Below are positions 45,201 to 55,600 of a stretch of 64,000 bases of DNA, piece after piece; within the stretch, counting starts at the first letter, position 1; each line of letters begins with the position of its first letter. Under the pieces are notes generated by a model. It saw only the letters and a program-made list of their open reading frames with translations. It did not search any database and was not told where the DNA came from. The stretch is from Priapulus caudatus (taxonomy: Eukaryota > Priapulida > Priapulimorpha > Priapulimorphida > Priapulidae): positions 91,308 to 155,307 of the forward strand of contig NW_014577660.1 of the NCBI RefSeq assembly GCF_000485595.1, read 5' to 3'. The position numbers and the translations under genes were made by a program.

Positions 45201-47520
45201 CCGAGAAATCGCCACGTATTATTCACGCCAAAAACTTTTTAGCTCAGTTAATATACCTTTATCTCCTGCACTTTATCTCCTGCACTTCCTGAAATTATTA
45301 ACTGCTCTCCAAACAAACTGCTGATATTGGGGATTTCAATTCTATTATCAATTATCAATTCTTACAAACTGCTGAAATCTCTCTTTACGGTTCCAAATCC
45401 AATTTTTTAAAGGGTAGGTCGGTAGGTACAAAAAAACATTTTTTTACTTAACAATTTCTTTTAAAGTCAAAAACACCAAAACTATCATTCAGTCTGTTTA
45501 TTTTCTACAACTTTAAACCCCGATACATATTTTGATGGAAAAATATTGTTTAGGAAGACTAATTTATATTTCTCGACTTTATTTATGATCTTGGTCTAAA
45601 ATAAATCAATTTAATATTCTTTTTACAACAATGCTAATAAATTTGAGTCGGCACTTTTCTGGAAGGGTCTGTCGGACTCTACTCTAACTCTCAACGAAGC
45701 TGTTCATTTCCCTGTGGATTTCTTCAATTCCCTTAATACCGCAGGCTTACCACCACACAAATTTACTCTTAAACTTGGTTCCCCCATCAGTGTCCTCACA
45801 TCTTTACACCCACCCAACATCACCAGTGGAACACGTTGTCGAGTCACAGCCTGCCATGCCAACGTCATAGACGTCGTCATCCTACATGGACCAGCAACTG
45901 GCAAAACCGTATTCATACCACGCATACCACTCATTCCTTCAACATCAGATCTTCCATTTCAATTTAAAAGACTGCAATTTCCTATCCGCCTTTGCTATTC
46001 TATGACAATAAACAAAGCCCAACGACAGATTTTCACTACCATAGGCTTGGACCTGACCACACCTGTCTTCTCCCATGGCATGCTCTATGTTGCCCTTTCA
46101 CGAGTAAGCAAACCCACGGCGATGTTCATTCACACACAGGACAGGAACACCAAAAACATAGTTTACAAAGAAGCCCTTGATCCTTAGGTGAGCTACAACA
46201 CTAATACAATCATTCATGAATTCCCACCGTCCGAAGGATTAGTTACAGTTACGCATGTCCCAGACAGTCAGGCAATTAGATGAAACTAAAAAGGACGTTT
46301 GCGATAAAATCTTCACCCCCGAAAACTATATCCAAACTGCTGACAAACAACTCATAGAAACTATCACTGAAAACTAAATCGAAATATTCGAGAATGACTC
46401 TGCAATGGTACTAGACTCAAAATCCATAGACTTCACACACACGTACTTCATGCAGAAATACTCACCGGCCCTCGCAATGAACAAACATATACCCAGGGTA
46501 ATAATATTATTAGCTCCGTCCGATGCCAAGCTATCATTTACACTTCAACGCCGCCAGTTCCCTATTCGCTTGGCTTACTGCATCACCATCAATAAAGCGC
46601 AAGGTCAAACTTTCAAGAAGCTGGGCATTTTCCTCCCAAAACCCGTCTTCTCTCATGGCCAACTTTACGTTGACTTCTTACGTGCTAAATCTTTTGCTGA
46701 GATAAATTAAGCTTCAACTGGAAACTACTCACAACCAAACTCAAGGGAAATCAGACTCTGTTTACGACACTACCAACGTTGTATACCATGAAGTTCTGTA
46801 ATTTAGTGCCCATCACCTGTAAATCTCATCAAATAAACTTTTGTATTCTATTTTACTTCTTCAAAGTACTTCTTAGCTAAACCATGCATCTCTACATTCA
46901 CAGCATATCCCCGCACCCGTCAGCATCACTACCATAGACTTTCACTACCATAGGCTTGGGCCTGACCACACCTGTCTTCTTCCATGGCATGCTCTATGTT
47001 GTCCTCTCACAATTAAGTAGGCAAACCCAGGGCGATGTACATTCACACACAGCCCACGAAGACCAAAAACATACTTTACAAAGAAGCCCTTGATCCTTAG
47101 GTGAACTACAACACTAATACACTCATACACCAATTCCCACCGTCCGAAGGACGGGTACTTTGCTAGTATATTATAAATGCAGGCAGATGGTTCTATGTGG
47201 CTGGAATGTGCTAATGAATTTTCACTTTTTGACCGATGGACTTTTACTTTTGCGCATTCTAATGGATGCTGGTTCAAACCTTGACTTGCTTGCATTTCTA
47301 ATATACATGTATATTATAATTGCATTTATAATGTTATCCTCAACACTACCGCTTTTGCAGTGGCCATAGTAGCAATAACAGCGGAAGCACTAGCGGTAGG
47401 AGCATGAACATATCTCTACAATGTGTTCTCTTGTATAGATGTGTTCAGGAGTAGGATAATATAGGTAATATATTATCTTACTCCTGATGTGTTCATGCTG
47501 CTATTGCTAGTGCTACTGCT

Positions 47521-47551
<31 letters not shown>

Positions 47552-50500
47552 ATGATGATGCTGATGATATTTTGATGGTAGAAGTATATGTAGCAGAAGC
47601 AGCCAATGCAGTCCTCAGTAGTTAGAGAAGTGGTGGCAGCAGTAGCACAAGAAGTGATAGCAGCAGTAGTCGCAGTAGCAGTCGCAACAGCAGCATATAG
47701 TTATAATATAGCAATGTTCCCATAGAGAGTTATGTTCGTGGTAATAGCAGTTGGTAATTAAGCACCAGAAAGCCATTAGCCATAATACGAATATAATGTC
47801 TTAATTGCTGCTATGCTTGTTGCTATTGTATGTCGAAGTGCTGCAAGTGTGTTTTACTCATTTCTATCAGAACATTTTTAAGTGTGAATTTTTGTCTTTA
47901 TCATAAAGAAAAGGAGCAGTGCACACTGCATTATGTTTGTATATATTCTCAATATGACATTGTTTTGGCCAGTAAAATTCCGACAATATCTTATTGATGC
48001 AATATTACATTACAATTTACACTAATGCTGTGGTAGTTGATAGCAGTAATACTTCATTGGGTTGGTTTGAATGTGTTTGAAGATGTTTACCATGTGTTTC
48101 TGTTCACATAGCCATATGCAAATGAATGAACCTCCTTACTTGCCTACAGGGATTCCATGAGAAGTCTATTGGTTGTTCATTTTACTTTTTGTTTTCAGGC
48201 CTGTTATGGTTATGACACAAAAGATGACAACACTAGCATTCAACATTCACGATGGTTTGGCACAAACCGAGGAACAGCTTTCCCCCGAATGTAGAAAACA
48301 TGCTGTGAGGTATGAATCTAGTACGGACTTCTCTATAGCTGAATGCATGCAGTTGCTATGTATATACTGTCAGAGTTAAATAGAAACAAACAATAATAAT
48401 ATAAATAACACAAATAATAATAGTCATAAAATATTTAAAAAATTATTCACTCCTGATACTGTTAATGAAAATGTCTTTTGTAGGTCGTTTTTAGCTCGCC
48501 TTGACATCGTCAAGATGAGCTATTGCCATGGGGTGTCGTCCGTCGTACGTACGTCCATCTGTCCGTCCGGTCCTTCTGTCCGTCCGTCCTTCTGTCCGTC
48601 CGTCAACATTTGGCTACGGTCAACGATAACTCAAGAACCGTTTTACCCGCATGTTTCAAATTGCATATAGTTGTTACTCCTATGGGAGAGGTTTGAACTT
48701 CCTATTTTGGAGCATGCCAGTCGACCTACTTTCGAGCCACGCCCACTTTTTGGCAAAAATGAAAATGGCCATCTAAATTCATTCGATTTTGTTAAATGAA
48801 TGTGTAAGGCTAGCCCCAAAACAGTTGTTACTCCTATGGGAGAGATGACAACGTCCTATTACGTTTATTTCGTCTAACTGGTCAACAACTCTACAATCAT
48901 ACCTATATACATGTAATATTGTGTTTTAGATTCTTCGTTACAGTAATTTGACTGGAATATTTTATTGTTAGCTCAGCTGACAAAGTCAGATGCCGCTTGT
49001 AGAATCGCATGAATGTCCGTCCGTCCGTCCGGCCGTCCGTCCGTGTGTCAACAGTTACGGCACAAATCTTAACCGCGCGACGTACGATCTTGATATTCGG
49101 GACATCGGGGATGATCGCGAAAAGGACTCGGGATGTCGAATTTGGCGGTCAAAGGTCAAGATGTGTCAATGGAGGGGGAATATTTCCCCCTTAACTTAAG
49201 GTATAGAAGGAAATACGGAATTGCGGCACAAATCTCAACGGCTCGACCTACGCTCTTAATATTCGATGAGTGTGATGGGGAGGAAACCCATCACCAGCGC
49301 GAAATTGGAGGTCACAGGTCAAAGGGCAGTGGGGGAACGGTCAGATATCAGACATTTTCTGAGGACATGGCTTAACGGACCGAGTGCAAAACATTTTTGT
49401 TTCAGCGCTGACCTACCATTTTTGTCACTTTATTGAAAGGACCGTGAAATCTACTTTCCGCTGACGTGCGAAGAGTAAGTGTCTGATAACCTTTTGACCC
49501 TCAACTGCTGCTGACTGAACTGCTTTTGCTATTAGAGCCCTCTCCACCTGCCCCCACCCTCCCCCCACCACCACCACTACGCTCGCGTTCGACGCATATC
49601 CATGATAACGTGAATATAGCGAAGTCATTAAAGTTGCACAGCTATATCGTTATTACTGTACTACCGGTATAGCAAAGCCTATCAACGCGATGGCGGGAGG
49701 GCGCACTTGATTCGGTTGCCAGTGAGTTTATCAGAAGAATACCCGGCTACAGTACATGTCAGTTGAGCGCTGTCGCTCTGCGGCACTTGTTTTTATTTGC
49801 GCGATATTCGAAAACCGAAATGGCGATCATTTAGGCGTAGCGCCATCTCTCGTCAAGATTTCAGACTTTTAGATCTGAAACATTTATTTTCACATCAAAA
49901 CTTATGCATATATCATTATCAAGAGTATATATAATGGGAGATATGCTATATAATGGGAGTTCTCCCATATATACTCTTGCTTTATATATCCCCCTCCCTC
50001 TTCTATCACACCCAAGGTGAGCTACAGTGTCATTGACACTTTCATTCTGTAAATAAGTTTGAGAGATAATTATTATCCTCTTTAGTACTATACAAGGTTG
50101 AGTTCCTACCCGGTGTCATGGCTCATGCTATTTTAATGAAACGATTGACTCACATGCATAAACTAATAGAGGGAGAGAGTCGCAAGTGTATATATTGCTT
50201 CTTGGATGCATCCACATGTCATAGTAGTTTGAACTTGTAGAAAAACAGTACAAGGTGTCATTCATAAATTAATTCGATTTCAGGAAAATTCCCCCTCCAA
50301 TTGAGTTTGCTAGTTACCTACTCAACTTCCAAACGATCCTGTGTGGACCATGTTCGCAGTACAATGACTACATAGACTACATAGAGGGGAGGAGCCTGCA
50401 GTCACGCTCTCCCACTGCTAATGTAAGAGCACACATAATAGTCTAAATAGTTTCCAGTTTAATTTAGTGCAATTCTGTGTCAAAATATATGTCAAATATT

Positions 50501-52628
50501 TTCTCACATAAAAAGCTACAATATTCAAGCATGAACAAATTGGACAATAGATGGCAGCAGTGGGTTGACTAAAACTGTATTAAAGGGATACTTACTCCTA
50601 GAATTTTAGAGTACCGGTATATTATCAAGAGCGTATAAAGAAGGAGAGCGTACAACGGTGAAATGCTGAAACCATGTTGCAGTATTAGTCAAATAAATAA
50701 ACTTTCTCCGTTTTATTTTGACGATTCTTCAGTATTATTGATCAGCTGTCCTACCTTGCTAATATAAAATGTCCCTACTTGTTCCCCTTGTCCCTACGAT
50801 GCCCCTACGCTGAGATAATGAGCGAAATCGTTTTTTTTGCCGAAATCCGAATCAGATGACTAGGCACTGCGACCCTCTCTCGCTTTGAGATAACTTCGGG
50901 AGACCTCGCGTGTTTCCGTCAATGATTGACAAATGGAATGAATGACGTCTGTTATTGATTGCCATAGTGATGACCCACACCTATGCCCACCTCACGCCCA
51001 CCTCACGCTGGATGTATAGTAAACTCTGGTAGTATTATGTGAGTCAGCGCTACCATGGCGCTACACAGCGGAGACCGGAAGCAACATACTGGCCACAAAA
51101 CGAGAGTCGGTCGCAGTACTGACTAAACGCCAAGACACACTGCAGCGACAGCGACCGACCGTAACGACAAACAACTTTTCAGAAAATTAGAAACTATTGT
51201 TTCCTATATGAGCCATTGCACACACACGCGACAACGACCGGTGACAACCTCGACGACAAAAATAATTAGGAACGTTTCTATTCTCCAGCGACAATCGCGA
51301 GCGACTCTTTATAAATAGCCAATCGCAGCCGTTTCCATCGGCACGTGACATAACGATTACGTCATAAATAACCCATAATGCTAGCCAAGACGTAGTCTGG
51401 TCTCCAGCGCTAAACTCGCGCTGCATGTCACAAACAATGGGGCCGCGAACCAGTCTAACCAAAGTGTGCAAGCTGTGGCAAGCTAGACACAGTACGTACA
51501 GTACATGCATAGATATAGATATTCTTCTTCTATATCTATGAGTACATGATAGTTTGCTGCGTATATTTTACTTTATTATCTTATCCTTATACCTAGAGAG
51601 TTTTTGCAGCCTGTTATTTAAAAGCAGCAGCATGAGTTTTTGCCATTTGTTCATGTGATGATGTGTACCACTGACACTGTGGCGAGTGCTGGGTGAACTT
51701 TGACCTAACGTCGGTCGCTGTCGCTGCAGTGTGTTTGCGCTAGTCGCCACGACTTTGTCGTTTGTCGTTACGGTCGGTCGCTGTCGCTGCAGTGTGTTTG
51801 CGCCAGTCGCCACAACTTTGTCGTTTGTCGTTACGGTCGGTCGCTGTCGCTGCAGTGTGTCTTGGCCTTAATGTCGAGTCGGTGTTCGGCGAAAATACCA
51901 GATTTTCACCACTCATTATCTCAGCGTAGGGGTCATCGTAGGGACAAGCGGTTTGTTTTATATGAACAAGGTAGGACATCTGATCCATACTGCAAAGAAT
52001 CGTCAAAATAAAACGGGGAAAGTTTATTAATTCGACTAATACTGCAACATGGTTTCAGCATTTTACCGTTGTACGCTCTCCTTCTTTATACGCTCTTGAT
52101 ATTATGATAGTAACTAAGTGCATAAATAATAGCATGTACCTGCAAATTTCTATAATCATTATTAGTTTAGAATGTTTAATTAAAATTAGTGCTCATTTTA
52201 GCGAACTGAATGTTATTTCTCAATGCTGCCTCTGATTTTATGTTTCAGGGTTCCACCTTTAAGGATGTACCATCTTCAAAGGAACCATCACCTGTTGTAC
52301 GTTTGAATTTAAAACACTCGCTAAAACATACATATATGAATATGAAAGACCACTTTACTAGCTGTTCCAGCAACAGTGCCTTTTAAAAAATTTCAAAAAT
52401 TGCCACGCTGTGCCAAATATACGGGCCCGTCAGGCTTGTTAGTACTAGAAATGTCAGGCACGAACCTTAAAATACAGGCATCGGGCCCGCGGGCCCCTTA
52501 GGATTTCGACCCATGGTATCATTGCTGGAACGGCTGTTAGAGTGGTCTTTCGTGTTCACTGTATAGATATATGTTCATACTATATATGTGTGTGCGTGCG
52601 TGTGTGCGTGCGTGCACGTGGTGTGTGT

Positions 52629-52668
<40 letters not shown>

Positions 52669-55600
52669 TATATATATGTGTGCGTGTGTGTGTGTGTGTG
52701 TGTGGTGTGTGTGTATGCGTGTGTGTGTGCGTGTGTGCGTGCGTGCGTGCGTGCGTGCGTGTGTGTGCGCGCACGCATGTGTGTGTGCGCGCACGCATGT
52801 GTGTGTGTGTGTGTGTGCGCGCGTGCGCATATATGCATGCTTGTTAATTATAGAGTTATAAAGAAGGCATATGAACCCTATAAACATTTTTATATTTCTG
52901 TACATTTGTATGAATTGTGTTAATGTTGCATGATGAGGACATTCTGTAGTAAACGAATATGCATCAGGTAAATCTGTTATTAGTGAGGTGCACTGCTCAT
53001 TTTTTTGACAGAGAGCTGTCATGGAGAAACTAGGTATTGTCCTAGTTCTGGTATTTGTCAACCTGAAATTGCTGCCACTTTTTCCAATGGAGTACATACG
53101 AGGTTAGTAAATCTTCTATATTTATTCATCCATGCTGTGGAATAGTGAGTGAGTGACCATGTAGCACTCTTGTGAATAATAGTAGGTGCAGTGCTTATTT
53201 TATGATATAGGTTATTAAATTACAAAATATGAAGCTTAGCACATTCAAAAAAGTTCAAGGTGCAGCTTGCCAACATTTACATGAAATCAGTTATAATGAG
53301 GTTGCCTTGATTCTAATGAATGGTTCCATGTATAATTGAGTTACAGTAGTTGGACAAAATTCATAATCATGCAAGTGTAAAACAATTGAAAGTTATTCCT
53401 TTTTAAGAGTTCACTTGTGATTTTTTTTATTTCTGGTATGTTTCAGAGGAGAAGTTTCTCATGAACACTGGCTTTATTGGAAAAACAACATATATTCTTT
53501 GTGCTACTACAGTCACTAGAGCTAAATATTACTTTGCTTGGGTCATGGGTAAGTGATATATAACATCGATAGTAATAGCATATATAGTGCTTTTATAATC
53601 ATATACCGGTATACTGATATTTTTGTATCATTACCATTGCCGGAACCACTGAACACTGTTACAAGTCTACTTATAGTTATTTACAACGACCAAACAATCC
53701 ACACTGCATATGTTAATTATAAGGTATCGCAGCACTTTTCTTTTTTTAAGAAATTAAATTAAATACTGTCTCAAAAATAAGTAAAACTAAAATCATGGAA
53801 GGTGATTGTTTCGGGGTAATTATACCAGGGGTTAGGCCTATTGTCCAGGGGTAATTATCCTGGGGCATATGTCCTGTGTGGGGGGGTGGGGATTTGTCTT
53901 AGAACCAGTTATAACTCGATTACTCAGATTTCAGACATGAGTATCATCTTTACTTCTGTCGTTTCACAATAGCACGAGAAAGAAAAGACATGTTTAGTTC
54001 ATATTTGAGATATATGGTTATTGTAAGAAAGGTTCTAAATTCTTGCACAGGATTAGGGAAACATGTTTGAAGTAGGACATAATTTAGTGGATCTGCTAAG
54101 ACTGAGCAAAACTAGATGTGCTTCCTTATATATTTAAATAAGAGTTTAAAATAAAGGGTTAAAAGTGTATGGCCACACGAAATTAGCGTAGCTATAATTA
54201 TTATTTCTTACAACAGGTGAGCTAGTCAGCCTATCTCTTAGCTCATTTGACATAGTCAGAAGGAGCTTGTAGAATGGCGCTTGCATCCATCCTACCATCC
54301 TCAGCAATAGCGATGCACCTATTTGTCTTCACCTAGATTGTGCATATATTCAGCTTAAAGAGGCAATTTTCAACAGATCATCAGCAGGAGGAAACTTGGA
54401 TTCAGGCATACATTTCTGCAATTTTCACCGATTGATCTCTGGGCAATTTATCACCACTCAATTCCAATATGAATGCAGTAGCTTAGTTTAGAGTGTAGAA
54501 AAGCTTGAAATTATCATTTTTATGCACTGCTTTTGCTGCATGCGATTTCTCTTCATAAAAGGGCTTGAACTCGCACTTTTGACCAAATATATGCAATTAA
54601 TCTATTGACATCCTGCACCTACAGAACGTTTTCTGTTAATATCATGTGAATGTCACAGCGTGTATAGTGTTTGGAGTTACAATACCAGCCGTTATATATC
54701 CCAATACCTAGCAGTTACTAGCAGGGGATAAAGAGGCATAGCTTGCTCTTCTTCCATCACTGAATACTATTGCTTTACTTATAATAGTCTAGCTCTTTCT
54801 ATTATAAGTGTTTCGCATGGATTTTATACTGTCCTGGGAATTTTTGTTATATTATTTTTAATGTAGGTAGTGTTGTCATTGCAATACTGATGCCCTAATA
54901 TATTCCTTTAGTGGTATATCAAATTCTATTTTATAAGCTGACCAACTCAAGGTACATGAATTAAGGTGAACTGGCACATTGGATGGGGAGCAAGTATTCT
55001 AAACACAGTCTCATTAAAATTGTTCATAGCATACGTCATATATATATGTTATTTTATCTGTCATTGTATTTAATCAAATGCATGCCAAAGCATAATACTA
55101 CCACTATCACTACTAATGCTGCTGCTGCTGCTGGCGGTGGTGGCAGAGGCATGCAGTAGTGGTGGTAGTGGTGTAAGTGGTAGTGATGGCATGCTGGAAC
55201 TGGTAAAAGTAGCAATAGAAGCAGCAACAGCAGCAGTAGCACTCAAGCAAAGAAGCAGTGCTAGCAGCAATATTGATTCAATTAGCACAGCACCGTGATT
55301 TATTTTATGCTATTTTTCCATGGCATTTTTTTTACTTCATTTGAGGATTTTACTACGATGTGATGGGTAACTGTCTATTGTGACTTTTGACCCTGAAAAT
55401 GAGAATTACTGATCACCTCTGCATTGGTTCAAGATAAGGATTAAGCGAACTACAGAAGATAGCCATGTTTATATAGAAATTGAAAGCACCTAAAAGTATC
55501 ATTTAGTCAAATCTAAATTTAAAAAATATTGATTCACCTGAAATTGTAATATGTCTTCATTTTATGTGTGTATATAGTCACCTAGTCAGAGGTTAGTAAC

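Larger units (their letters stand above)
44862..47166 (+). mobile_element. Defective Helitron in MBOAT intron 4
   Basis: The 5' end TCTATACTATAAAAGGG is preceded by A. The 3' end has hairpin CCGTCC-GAA-GGACGG (47140-47154), then CTAG (47163-47166), followed by T. Insertion between A and T with CTAG and a hairpin about 8 bases upstream is diagnostic. The interior keeps only helicase remnants, so it cannot move on its own. Confidence 0.92.
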
